Source: JBEHWX01 sp048498995 (GTDB taxonomy: Bacteria; Bacteroidota; Ignavibacteria; OLB7). Taken from it: 26,206 nucleotides of DNA. The notes beneath the pieces are model-generated. The model saw nothing but the letters and a program-made list of their open reading frames with translations, searched no databases and was not told the origin of the DNA. The stretch spans positions 1 through 26,206 of the forward strand of contig JBEHWX010000084.1 in the NCBI GenBank assembly GCA_048498995.1, given 5' to 3'. Numbering within the stretch: position 1 is the stretch's first letter; every line of letters starts with the position of its first letter. Shown piece after piece: positions 7,874-15,403 of the stretch. Position numbers and translations under genes: made by a program.

Positions 7874-8467
7874 CTACCAGCGGATCGAGAAGGCGACCTG
7901 CCGGCCGATCGGGTCGATCATGATCCGGGAGGAGGCATCATCGCTCACGTCGAAATCGAAGAGGTGGGCACCCACGTAGGCATCGATCAGCGAGAGGATA
8001 TGGCAGCCGAGATAGAGGGCCGCGTTCAGATCGCGCGTGTCGCGGTAGGATTCCCGCTGCAGCTTCAGCCGCGCGACGCGGGTATCGGTGGCCGGCAGGG
8101 CCTCGACCTCCGAGGCCTTGGTCTGATAGAGGCCATTGTAGTAGATGGCCCGCCCGATGAAGAAGCCGCAGACCCCGGCGAAGGCGACCGCCCGGATGTA
8201 GTTCTCGTCGTAGACCTGCCCTCCTCCCGGAATGATGCCGAAGAGGGTCGCCGTCAGCGGGCTCTTGGTCATGTGATAGACCGGAGCGGGGGGCGTTGCC
8301 GGAGCGGTTCCCCGCGACGGAGGGGTCGAGGGACGGGCCGCGGGGCGGGCCGTGGAATCGACCGTGGGGGTGGCCGGGCGCGACGTATCGGTCTGCGCGG
8401 CCGCTCCCCGCGCCAGGAGAATCACCAGGGCGAGGATCGAGAGGAGATATCGTGGCTGGATGCGCAT
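7874..8467 (-). CDS. DUF5683 domain protein, exported
   Basis: A 197-residue protein of unknown function typical of Bacteroidota and Chlorobi. An N-terminal signal peptide (hydrophobic 8-23, likely cut near AAA-Q25) is followed by a Pro/Thr/Ala-rich linker (about 26-64). The domain core is SPLTATLFGIIPGGGQVYDENYIRAV, with a hydrophobic segment AFAGVCGFFIGRAIYY and a C-terminal segment (LYLGCHILSLIDAYVGAHLFDFDV) matching the family pattern of two membrane-associated helices. The ATG at 8467 shares its A with the ridA stop (TGATG), so translation is probably coupled. The function of the pairing with ridA is unknown. Confidence 0.82.
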   Translation of the reverse strand: MRIQPRYLLSILALVILLARGAAAQTDTSRPATPTVDSTARPAARPSTPPSRGTAPATPPAPVYHMTKSPLTATLFGIIPGGGQVYDENYIRAVAFAGVCGFFIGRAIYYNGLYQTKASEVEALPATDTRVARLKLQRESYRDTRDLNAALYLGCHILSLIDAYVGAHLFDFDVSDDASSRIMIDPIGRQVAFSIRW

Positions 8468-8859
8468 CACCCCTGACGGGATCCCACGTGGGCCACCGCC
8501 TCGATCTCGACCAGGGCATCCTTCGGAAGCCGGGCGGCCTGCACCGTGGAGCGGGCCGGGACGCTCTCGCCGAAGAACTCGGCGTAGACGGCGTTCACCT
8601 CGGCGAAATCGTTCATGTCGGCCAGAAAGATCACGGTCTTGACCACGTCGGCGAGCGTGGCGCCGCCGGCATCGAGCACGGCGGCGAGGTTCTCGATCGC
8701 GCGACGCGCCTGCTGTGGCGCCCCACCCTCGACGAGCGTCCCGCCGGCGGTCAGGCCGATCTGCCCCGCCGTGAAGATGAATCCGCCGGCCTTCTTCGCC
8801 TGCGAGTAAGGGCCGATCGGCGCCGGGGCGCGATCGGTATAGATGGTTTCCGATGCCAT
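8467..8859 (-). CDS. ridA: RidA family enamine/imine deaminase
   Basis: Hydrolyses reactive 2-aminoacrylate and related imines released by PLP enzymes, protecting cytosolic enzymes. Its 130 residues are the standard length. The catalytic arginine is R103 in PARSTVQAARLPKD and E120 lies in VEIEAVA, both at their usual spots. APAPIGPYSQA (11-21) is the N-terminal signature. The ATG at 8859 begins the conserved region, and upstream in-frame codons are not family-like. It is the first gene of a two-gene unit with the DUF5683 gene, behind a good promoter at 8979-9009. Confidence 0.95.
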   Translation of the reverse strand: MASETIYTDRAPAPIGPYSQAKKAGGFIFTAGQIGLTAGGTLVEGGAPQQARRAIENLAAVLDAGGATLADVVKTVIFLADMNDFAEVNAVYAEFFGESVPARSTVQAARLPKDALVEIEAVAHVGSRQG

Positions 8860-8978
8860 TGTGCTCAGCTGCGAGATGTTGTCCCCGCCCGCGACCCGGC
8901 CGGACGCCGGAGATCCGACGGAAGCCGGGGACCGGAGGGAAGGATGCGCCCGGCACGGATGCCCGGGCAACGAGTCGA

Positions 8979-9009
8979 CCAACATAGCGAAGCGGCGCCC
9001 ATCCGCCAA
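8979..9009 (-). promoter_or_regulatory. Putative Bacteroidota-type promoter of ridA
   Basis: On the minus strand TTG (9009-9007), exactly 20 bases, then TATGTTGG (8986-8979), one mismatch from TAnnTTTG. The spacing equals that of the tRNA and TPR-gene promoters here. It would give ridA a leader of about 110 nt. Confidence 0.55.
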
Positions 9010-9061
9010 CGGATGCCGAAGTATGGATGTTGGGATATGGAGCGGCGCGCCGTTGCCGGGC

Positions 9062-10132
9062 TCACTCGAGGTGAAGGATCCCGAGCCGCGCCTCGACCGG
9101 GGAGTCGATGGTCTCGTCGTCGAAGGTGAAGGCGAGCCGCTTCCCGTCCGGCGCCCACGCGAGCGACTTCCAGCGCCCGGTCCCCTGGTCCCTGGAGTCG
9201 GCGATCGCCGTGGAGCGCTCGCGGCGCCGGTCGTGGAGGATGATGCGCCAGTGCTCGCCCCCTTCGCCGGCCGTGTCGTGCTCGATCCAGGCGATCCACC
9301 AGCCGTCGGGGGAGACCACGGGACGGCTGGGATAGCGGATGGTTCCGATCATCTCGACCGGCTTCCCCCCTTCCTTCACCACCTGGCCCGCGCGCGTCTC
9401 GATGTCGTAGAGCTCCATCGTCCCGTTGCCGCCGAAGCGATGAGCCTCCATCAGGCCGGCGCGCTCGCGGTACCGGACCACGAGCAGCTTCCTCCCCGGA
9501 GCGGAGGCGGCGTACGTCCATCCGGAGTCGACCGGGTAGCGCGTCAGCCTGAGCGAATCGGTCCGGAGATCCCGCGACGCCAGACGCCAGACCGCCTCGC
9601 CGGCGATGATGTTCTCGGCCGACCAGTCGAACACACTGGCGATGCCGATGACCGGGATCGTGATCTTCCTCGTGATCCTGTCGATCGTCTCGAACGTCGG
9701 GACGTGCGCTCTCATGAGCGAATCGTAGTCCGTGAGGAGGAAACCGATCGTCCTGTTGTCCGGCGCGAACACGAGGGAGCCCCCCTCGGCCATCTGGCGG
9801 ATCTCGCCGCCGGCCGTGACGCTGTCGTACCCGGAGTAGATCTTGACGGGGGCGGAGCGATCGGCATCGGGGGCCACGAGGATCGAGTTGCCGTGGAGCC
9901 ATGCGAGCCATGCGCCATCGTGCGACCAGACGACGGCGTGCCCGCCCCGCTCGTCGCTCCCCTCGACGAGGATATCGGTCCGTTCGAAGCGGACCCGGGG
10001 AGGCGCGTCGCCACGCTCCGTCGCGTCCGGCCCACGGCGCTCGCCGCCGGGTGCGCACCCGGCGGCGAGTCCATGCAGCATGCAGGCGCAGCAGATGGCG
10101 AGGATGGTCGATGTCCGACTCCGAATCGGCAT
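9062..10132 (-). CDS. Beta-propeller (PD40/TolB-like) lipoprotein, candidate partner or immunity protein
   Basis: A 356-residue predicted lipoprotein. The signal peptide ends in the lipobox LAAGC with lipidated C26, so it should be anchored in a membrane facing the periplasm or outside. The rest carries repeated PD40/WD-like blade motifs: VVWSHDGAWLAWLHG, LVFAPDNRTIGFLL, PVVSPDGWWIAWIEHD and LAWAPDGKRLAFTFDD. It starts 12 bp after the stop of the DUF4157/transglycosylase gene on the same strand, so the two are very likely co-transcribed. Because that protein should attack peptidoglycan, a periplasmic propeller beside it could be its immunity or anchoring partner; this is inference from position only. 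The lipobox codons lie in a 30-bp perfect palindrome (10040-10069). Confidence 0.75.
   Translation of the reverse strand: MPIRSRTSTILAICCACMLHGLAAGCAPGGERRGPDATERGDAPPRVRFERTDILVEGSDERGGHAVVWSHDGAWLAWLHGNSILVAPDADRSAPVKIYSGYDSVTAGGEIRQMAEGGSLVFAPDNRTIGFLLTDYDSLMRAHVPTFETIDRITRKITIPVIGIASVFDWSAENIIAGEAVWRLASRDLRTDSLRLTRYPVDSGWTYAASAPGRKLLVVRYRERAGLMEAHRFGGNGTMELYDIETRAGQVVKEGGKPVEMIGTIRYPSRPVVSPDGWWIAWIEHDTAGEGGEHWRIILHDRRRERSTAIADSRDQGTGRWKSLAWAPDGKRLAFTFDDETIDSPVEARLGILHLE
10040..10069. repeat. 30-bp perfect palindrome over the lipobox codons
   Basis: The sequence from CTCGCCGCCGG through the centre GTGCGCAC to CCGGCGGCGAG is its own reverse complement over 30 bases. On the minus strand it encodes LAAGCAPGGE, the lipobox and mature N-terminus of the lipoprotein. 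Transcribed, it would form a very stable hairpin about 60 nt after the start codon. Confidence 0.9.
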
Positions 10133-10144
10133 GAGGATATCCGA

Positions 10145-12829
10145 TTAGGTGGGGTTGGTCGAGAGGAACTCCGCGATGGTGATCGTATCGCCGGAGAAAC
10201 CCATGATGTCGCGCGCGTAGTTGGTCGACTCCGCGGAGATCTTCCCTCCCTGGACCGAGGTCTCGAAGTCGGCGGGATTGGCCGACGTCTTCCGGGCGTC
10301 ATAGATCGTCCTGGTGCTGCCGCCGTTGTACATGGCCAGCGCGAACTTCAGCTGCTCCTTCAGCGGGGTGGTCCATCCCTGCTCGGCATCCTGCCTGGCC
10401 ACCTCCAGGAGCATCCGTTTAAGATAGTACACGCCCCATTCGATCGAGAGGTTGTTGACCGCGTCCGGCACGTCGACCATCGACTGCTTCTCCTGCTTGG
10501 TCGCGCTGGAGAGGGACTTGTCGTTGCCGAAGCGGAGGTTGCCGGCGATCTTCCCGACCACCTCCGGGTCGTTGTAGTTGTACTCGGCCTGCTTGTCGCC
10601 GAAGGTCTCGACCGCGGTCACCATATCCTCGTCGATCAGATTCTCCGGGACCTTCTTGTTGTCCTTGAGCATCGCGCGGATCTTCTCCCGGCTCGGCTTG
10701 GACCATCCCTCGTTGATCACCAGATCGATGCTCGTCTGCGGAACGCCGCGAGCGGCCAGATAGACGCGCAGATCCTTCTCCGCCTGATCGCGGAACTCCT
10801 TGAGCCGCGTTCTGACCATCTCATAGCCGGCATATCCGGGCTTGTTGATGATCTGCATCACGCCGGTCGCGGACTTGCTGGAGAACGCCGTCGGCGCGAA
10901 GCTGCTCTCGCGCGCCATCTGCCGCTTGACGACCATCGCAATGTAGGCACGGTGGCTGGCGTACTCGCCGTCGAAGTGCCGTCCGACCGCGTCCCAGATC
11001 TGTTCGTTGAACGTGTTCTGCTGCGTGTCGGCATCGACGGTCTGCCCGGGATGCACCGATTCGTAGCTCTTCTTGTATTCGCTGAAAGGGGCGCCGAGCT
11101 TCCAGGCATAGCCGGGCATCGTGCTTCCGCTCTTGAGCATCCCGGCATCCTGCACCGAGAACCCGGTGGTGGCCACGCGCTCATCCCCTTTCCAGGAGAC
11201 CAGCTTCAGGTTGCCGACATTCCCCGGCTCGGTGTAGGCGGTTCCCTTCAGATAGGGGGCGGGATCGTCATCGAGCTGGATCTCATGGCCGTCGTTCGAC
11301 CAGAAGACCGCGTCGCCGTTCCCCTTCCCCTTGTCGTTCTCCTCGAATCCCTCGATCGTGAGCCTGGTCACGCCGGCGGCGCGCAGGGCCTTCATATCCC
11401 CGAGCGAGACCGTGTTCCCCTGGTAGGAGAAGTTCGGAATGACCGATGTCTTCAGCTCGAAGCCATCCTTCAGCACATCCACGAGGGCCACATCCTTCTT
11501 CTTCTCCTGGTCGGTGATGACGTCGGAGGCCTTCGGCGAGGCGGGGATCTGCTCGGTGACGGCGAGCCCTCCCTTGAGATCGAGCGCTCCCGGAACGGAT
11601 TTCTCCGGCGGCTTCACGTTCGTCCCCACCAGGCCGTCGCCGACGTGGGGCTCGTCCTTGCAGCGCTGGAGTGTCAGCCCGCCGCGAAGCGCGGGGCCCG
11701 CGGCCATGGCGCCACGACCGGAGGCGCCACCCCCCGGCAGTCCCCAGAGCCTGCTCATGACGCCGGCCGTCGCCCTGTCGGCATCGCTCTCGAGCGCGCC
11801 GTAGCCGCCGCCGGAACCGGTTCCGGAGCCGTTCCGCTGCTGCACCACGTGCGCCAGCTCGTGGGCGATCAGCCCATCCCCCACCGGCGAGCCGGGACGG
11901 AATTCGTTGCCGCCGAAGGCCACATGGTTGCCGACGGTGAAGGCGCGGGCACGCATCCGGCCGCTCAACCGCGCGGCCCTCGTATCGGTATGGATCCGCA
12001 CCTCCGAGAAGTCGTGGCCGAAGACCGACCCCATCCGCGACGCGACGGCGCCATCGAGTCTCCGGCCGGCCCCGAGCTCCGAGCGGGCGGCGACCGGGTC
12101 GAGAGGATCGGCGGTGCTTCCGTCGAGCTCCTTTGCCTGCACCGCCCCTCCCGAGGGTGCGGCTCCCAGCGCGGCATCCTCGGGGGGAGCATCGGGAACG
12201 CCGACGACGCGCCCGGTCATGACCCAGACGAGAACGCCCCGCCGCACTCTGCCGGCGACGGCCGGGATGTAATCGGCCGCCGAGGCCGCGCCCGAGAGCC
12301 CCTGAACATACCGATGTATCCCGGCCTCGATGTGGCGGGCATCCTTCCGTCCATAGTAGCCGAACCAGTAGTCGATCCAGGGACAGTCGCGCGTGGAATA
12401 CGCCGTGCCCTGGAACACCTCCTCGGCCTGCTCCACGACCGCCGCGCGGAGCCGGGCGAGAAACTCGCTTCTGCGGATCTGGCCGGGTCCCGGCGTCTCG
12501 ACCTCGTCGTCGACGATCCAGCCGGCGCCTTCCGAAGAGGCCGGGCGCTCCCGATCGCCGGCGGTGTCCCGATCGGCGAGAGCGCTCCGGTCGCCATCCG
12601 CGCCATGGTCGGGGGAGTCGAGATCCGCCCGCTGGATCATGAGACCGGCGCGCATCGTCGGAAGGCCTCCCGAGGCGGCTCCTCGGTGAGCCCAGCCGAA
12701 CCCATCTCCGCGCGCCATTTCGAACGCGGACGCAGCTTCTCGGAATCCGGCCGGGCCGGAAGCCGGTTCGTGTGTTGACGATGTCTTCTGGTCCTGAAGG
12801 GGCCGCTGTTCTTCGCGCTCCTTGTTCAT
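10145..12829 (-). CDS. DUF4157 metallopeptidase - lytic transglycosylase multidomain protein, putative injected effector
   Basis: An 894-residue protein from the ATG at 12829, with AAGGAGT about 11 nt upstream. There is no signal peptide. Residues 1-117 are disordered. Residues 118-212 form a helical block with CPWIDYWFGYYGRKDARHIEAG. Residues about 253-350 are a DUF4157 domain: FGHDFSEVRIHTD, AFTVGNHVAFGGNEF and the zinc motif HELAH (323-327), with E347 as likely third ligand. Residues about 391-610 are an unrecognised middle region. Residues about 612-890 are SLT/lysozyme-like: E641 in ARESSFAPTAFS is the expected catalytic acid, followed by ATGVMQI (654-660) and ALAMYNGG (829-836). Between those last motifs lies an insert of about 170 residues, longer than usual. 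DUF4157 is a known hallmark of cargo of extracellular contractile injection systems. I infer a peptidoglycan-cleaving effector; the injection apparatus itself is not in this window. Confidence 0.85.
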   Translation of the reverse strand: MNKEREEQRPLQDQKTSSTHEPASGPAGFREAASAFEMARGDGFGWAHRGAASGGLPTMRAGLMIQRADLDSPDHGADGDRSALADRDTAGDRERPASSEGAGWIVDDEVETPGPGQIRRSEFLARLRAAVVEQAEEVFQGTAYSTRDCPWIDYWFGYYGRKDARHIEAGIHRYVQGLSGAASAADYIPAVAGRVRRGVLVWVMTGRVVGVPDAPPEDAALGAAPSGGAVQAKELDGSTADPLDPVAARSELGAGRRLDGAVASRMGSVFGHDFSEVRIHTDTRAARLSGRMRARAFTVGNHVAFGGNEFRPGSPVGDGLIAHELAHVVQQRNGSGTGSGGGYGALESDADRATAGVMSRLWGLPGGGASGRGAMAAGPALRGGLTLQRCKDEPHVGDGLVGTNVKPPEKSVPGALDLKGGLAVTEQIPASPKASDVITDQEKKKDVALVDVLKDGFELKTSVIPNFSYQGNTVSLGDMKALRAAGVTRLTIEGFEENDKGKGNGDAVFWSNDGHEIQLDDDPAPYLKGTAYTEPGNVGNLKLVSWKGDERVATTGFSVQDAGMLKSGSTMPGYAWKLGAPFSEYKKSYESVHPGQTVDADTQQNTFNEQIWDAVGRHFDGEYASHRAYIAMVVKRQMARESSFAPTAFSSKSATGVMQIINKPGYAGYEMVRTRLKEFRDQAEKDLRVYLAARGVPQTSIDLVINEGWSKPSREKIRAMLKDNKKVPENLIDEDMVTAVETFGDKQAEYNYNDPEVVGKIAGNLRFGNDKSLSSATKQEKQSMVDVPDAVNNLSIEWGVYYLKRMLLEVARQDAEQGWTTPLKEQLKFALAMYNGGSTRTIYDARKTSANPADFETSVQGGKISAESTNYARDIMGFSGDTITIAEFLSTNPT

Positions 12830-13092
12830 GGTGGTGATTACTCCTTGTTCTCGATTACCTCGAAACGGTGGTGGGAGATCGTGAGGTTCGTATCCACGCG
12901 GGATACCATGACGCGCTCGTTGCTCGAAGCCGTCATCATCGCGAAGCCGAACTATCCGCATGTCGTGTGTCGAGCGCGGTGATGCGCGCGCCGGGTGGAT
13001 CGCGGCTGAATCTATGCCCCGGACGCTCCAGATGCAACGGGACGATCCGACAGAGCGCCGCAACTCGTTACGCTTTTGGCCGGCCGGAACGC
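12830..13092. other. Divergent intergenic region between the effector gene and the tRNA cluster
   Basis: Contains the ribosome binding site of the DUF4157 gene (minus strand) and, from 13093, the tRNA promoter. For the minus strand a TTG (13037-13035), 20 bases, then TAGATTCA (13014-13007) has the right spacing but two mismatches in the -7 box, so it is only a weak promoter candidate. I see no insertion-sequence ends or tRNA-fragment repeats. Confidence 0.35.
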
Positions 13093-13123
13093 TTGCATTC
13101 CCGTTCCTCCCGGCGTAGCTTTG
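13093..13123 (+). promoter_or_regulatory. Bacteroidota-type promoter of tRNA-Ala
   Basis: TTG (13093-13095), exactly 20 bases, then TAGCTTTG (13116-13123), a perfect TAnnTTTG. It ends 17 bp before the mature tRNA-Ala, a sensible distance for a transcription start. Confidence 0.75.
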
Positions 13124-13140
13124 CAATCCTTTTGTTCAGC

Positions 13141-13214
<74 letters not shown>

Positions 13215-13293
13215 CACGCCGGAGCATCGCCGGGATGCATATCCCGACGGCTTCGCGGAGGAGATGCTTGCGACGCACCGTCGGCGATCGACG

Positions 13294-13309
13294 GACGGAG
13301 ATCTCCGTC
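13294..13309. repeat. 16-bp palindrome between tRNA-Ala and the tRNA-Gln promoter
   Basis: GACGGAGATCTCCGTC is a perfect palindrome. A T-rich tract (seven T) follows about 26 bases later, too far for a classical terminator. It may help end or process the tRNA-Ala transcript. Confidence 0.45.
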
Positions 13310-13344
13310 GGCACGTTCTGTAATAGAATACCCCGATTTTTTTC

Positions 13345-13375
13345 TTGTTCTCGCGTCGTGCTCTCTCTAAGTTTG
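13345..13375 (+). promoter_or_regulatory. Bacteroidota-type promoter of tRNA-Gln and tRNA-Glu
   Basis: TTG (13345-13347), exactly 20 bases, then TAAGTTTG (13368-13375), a perfect TAnnTTTG. It ends 10 bp before tRNA-Gln. The second and third tRNAs therefore seem to have their own promoter, independent of tRNA-Ala. Confidence 0.75.
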
Positions 13376-13385
13376 TGATCCTCAT

Positions 13386-13458
13386 TGCCCTGTGGTGTAA
13401 CTGGCAACACGTCTGACTCTGGATCAGAAGAGTCCAGGTTCGAGCCCTGGCGGGGCAA
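13386..13458 (+). tRNA. tRNA-Gln (anticodon CTG)
   Basis: A 73-nt cloverleaf: acceptor TGCCCTG/CGGGGCA with the U1-A72 pair typical of glutamine tRNAs, D stem GTGT/ACAC, anticodon stem TCTGA/TCAGA with loop CTCTGGA, T arm CCAGG-TTCGAGC-CCTGG, and A73. The anticodon CTG (13419-13421) reads CAG. Confidence 0.96.
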
Positions 13459-13480
13459 CTTCCAGTATCGATTGCATAGC

Positions 13481-13552
13481 GCCGCGTTCGTCTAGTGGTT
13501 AGGACGCCGCCCTCTCACGGCGGTAGCACGAGTTCGACTCTCGTACGCGGTA
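13481..13552 (+). tRNA. tRNA-Glu (anticodon CTC)
   Basis: A 72-nt cloverleaf with acceptor GCCGCGT/ACGCGGT (first pair G-U), a D arm starting GTCTAGTGG as in other glutamate tRNAs, anticodon stem CCGCC/GGCGG with loop CTCTCAC, and T arm ACGAG-TTCGACT-CTCGT. The anticodon CTC reads GAG. It is followed directly by a strong terminator. Confidence 0.95.
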
Positions 13553-13560
13553 CACAGCCG

Positions 13561-13590
13561 AAAGGCGATCACGACGTGGTCGCCTTTTTT
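13561..13590 (+). terminator. Rho-independent terminator of the tRNA cluster
   Basis: AAAGGCGATCAC pairs with GTGGTCGCCTTT (one G-U pair) around a GAC loop, ending in a run of six T and further pyrimidines. It begins 8 bp after tRNA-Glu. Confidence 0.92.
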
Positions 13591-14095
13591 CTTTCCCCTC
13601 TCCTCATCACTCCGTCCGCTCCTCTCCTCCCCCGTCGCTCCGAGGCCGTGTCTCACGGTAGCGCCCCATGTCGACATGCCTCCCCGAAGTGGACACGGTC
13701 ATATCCCAATCTGCACCCCACGTTTCACCCCGTCGCCATCCTCCGGCGCCACGCCGCGCGCATGGCCGTGCCATTTCTCCGATCGCGTCAAGAACACCCT
13801 CCCATCGGACATCCTCCCCCTCGGCGCGCCGTCGGAAGGCATGCCAACCTTGGGGCGCAGTGATTGCACGCACCCGCCCCATATCGACGAGCGCGAACAG
13901 GAAAGATGCGAGGCGGACCAGCTCAACCCCGCCGCGCGTGAGCCTCCGGCTCACCACGACCGGCGCCGGGCATGCCCTGCTCCGTCCCGGACACGGACGG
14001 AACCGGCGCGGCCTCCGCTCCGGCGGCCTCCGCTCCGGCGGCCCCCGCTCCGGCGGTCTCCACGCATCGACTCCGTTCGCTGATCATCAATCAAC
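13591..14095. other. Gap between the tRNA cluster and the dehydrogenase gene
   Basis: About 500 bases without a supportable gene. Frames on both strands stay open for around 100 codons, but they encode Arg/Pro/His-rich sequence and lack ribosome binding sites. A 15-bp tandem repeat lies at 14011-14055. No promoter of the local consensus was found ahead of the dehydrogenase. Confidence 0.45.
14011..14055. repeat. 15-bp tandem repeat, 3 copies
   Basis: Two perfect copies of GCCTCCGCTCCGGCG and a third with one change (GCCCCCGCTCCGGCG). In one plus-strand frame it reads ASAPA pentapeptides, like a secreted-protein linker, but no complete gene contains it. It lies in the 100 bp upstream of the dehydrogenase start. 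Confidence 0.9.
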
Positions 14096-14110
14096 CAGGA
14101 GGAGAAGGAG

Positions 14111-15292
14111 ATGAAAGCGGTCACTTATCATGGGATGCACGATGTCAGGGTCGACAACGTACCCGATCCGACCATCGAGAATCCCAACAACCTGATCATC
14201 AAAGTCACCAGCACCGCCATCTGCGGCTCCGACCTGCACATCTACGATGGCTTCCTCGCCCCCTTCATGGAGGCCGGCGACCTGCTCGGCCACGAGCCGA
14301 TGGGTGAAGTGGTCGAGGTCGGCTCCGGCGTGAAGAACTTCAAGGTCGGCGACCGGATCGTGGTGCCGTTCACCATCTGCTGCGGCGAGTGCTTCTTCTG
14401 CCAGAAGACGCTCTTCTCCTGCTGCGACAAGACCAACCGGATGCCCGAGTTCGGCAACAAGATGATGGGACACGCGCCGGCCGGACTCTACGGCTACTCC
14501 AAGATCACCGGCGAGTATCCCGGCGGACAGGCGCAGTACCTCCAGGTCTGGAACGCCGACGTCGGCCCGATCAAGGTACCGGACGGCATCCCGGACGAGA
14601 ACGTCCTCTTCCTCTCGGATGTCTTCCCCACCGGATGGATGGCCGCCGAGAACACCGATCTGGAGCCGGGGGACACGGTCGCCGTCTGGGGCTGCGGACC
14701 GGTGGGACAGTTCACGATCCGAAGCCTCTACATGATGGGCGCCGGCCGCGTGATCGCCATCGACGAGGTGCCCGAGCGTCTGGAAATGGCCAGGAAAGGG
14801 GGCGCCGAGACGATCAACTTCAACGAGGTCGACAACGTCTGCGAGGCGCTGAACGAGATGACCGGCGGCCGCGGCCCGGATCGCGTGGTCGACGCCGTCG
14901 GCTGCGAGGCGGCCGGGCATGGCGCGGTCGACGCGGTGCTCGACAAGGCCAAGTCCGCCCTGTTCCTCACCACCGACCGGGCGCACGCGCTCCGCGCGGC
15001 GATCGAGTGCTGCCGCAAGGGGGGCACCGTCTCGGTCCCCGGCGTCTATGTCGGGTTCCCGGACAAGATTCCGTTCGGCGCGCTGATGAACAAGGGGCTG
15101 ACGATCAAGACCGGGCAGACGCACATGCCGCGCTACATGAAGCCGCTCATGGAAAAGGTGCTCAACGGCGACATCGATCTGTCGTTCATCGTCACCCACC
15201 GCGCGCCGCTGGACAAGGCGCCGGAGATGTACGAGACGTTCAGGAAGAAGGAGGATGGCTGCATCAAGGTGGTGCTGAAGCCGTGGGAGTGA
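14111..15292 (+). CDS. Zinc-dependent alcohol dehydrogenase, formaldehyde-dehydrogenase-like
   Basis: A medium-chain NAD(P)-dependent dehydrogenase of 393 residues, cytosolic, of the group that includes glutathione-independent formaldehyde dehydrogenases. Catalytic zinc ligands are C38 (ICGSDLH) and H61/E62 (GHEPMG). The structural zinc loop has C91, C94, C97 and C105 (CGECFFCQKTLFSCC). The Rossmann glycine motif is GCGPVG (194-199), followed by the acidic VIAIDEV expected for NAD. A very strong ribosome binding site AGGAGGAGAAGGAG ends right before the ATG, which fixes the start. A small membrane protein gene follows 111 bp later with a similar purine-rich leader. Substrate is not determined by sequence; aldehyde or alcohol detoxification is a guess. 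Confidence 0.9.
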   Translation: MKAVTYHGMHDVRVDNVPDPTIENPNNLIIKVTSTAICGSDLHIYDGFLAPFMEAGDLLGHEPMGEVVEVGSGVKNFKVGDRIVVPFTICCGECFFCQKTLFSCCDKTNRMPEFGNKMMGHAPAGLYGYSKITGEYPGGQAQYLQVWNADVGPIKVPDGIPDENVLFLSDVFPTGWMAAENTDLEPGDTVAVWGCGPVGQFTIRSLYMMGAGRVIAIDEVPERLEMARKGGAETINFNEVDNVCEALNEMTGGRGPDRVVDAVGCEAAGHGAVDAVLDKAKSALFLTTDRAHALRAAIECCRKGGTVSVPGVYVGFPDKIPFGALMNKGLTIKTGQTHMPRYMKPLMEKVLNGDIDLSFIVTHRAPLDKAPEMYETFRKKEDGCIKVVLKPWE

Positions 15293-15403
15293 GCCGGCCG
15301 GCGGGAGCTCCCGCGGCGCGGCGAGTCCGGAGGAGGATGCCCCTCCCCCGGAGCGGGGAGATATCGAAGAACCGATGAATCAACGAAGAGAGGGATGGAG
15401 AAT

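Noticed and set aside
8843..12778. A 1311-codon plus-strand open frame opposite ridA, the propeller lipoprotein and the DUF4157 gene
   Set aside because: It is antisense to three well-supported genes. The translation is rich in Arg, Asp, His and Gly with no domain, as expected for a GC-rich shadow frame.
9062..13140. A complete contractile injection system locus around the effector
   Set aside because: No sheath, tube, baseplate, spike or ATPase genes were found on either side. Only the cargo-like protein and a lipoprotein are present.
13607..13957. A 116-codon minus-strand gene in the gap after the tRNAs
   Set aside because: No ribosome binding site, an Arg/Gly/Trp-rich translation without a domain, and overlapping frames of similar length on the other strand.
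14087..15199. A 370-codon minus-strand open frame opposite the dehydrogenase
   Set aside because: The dehydrogenase has complete zinc and Rossmann motifs and a strong ribosome binding site. The opposite frame has neither.
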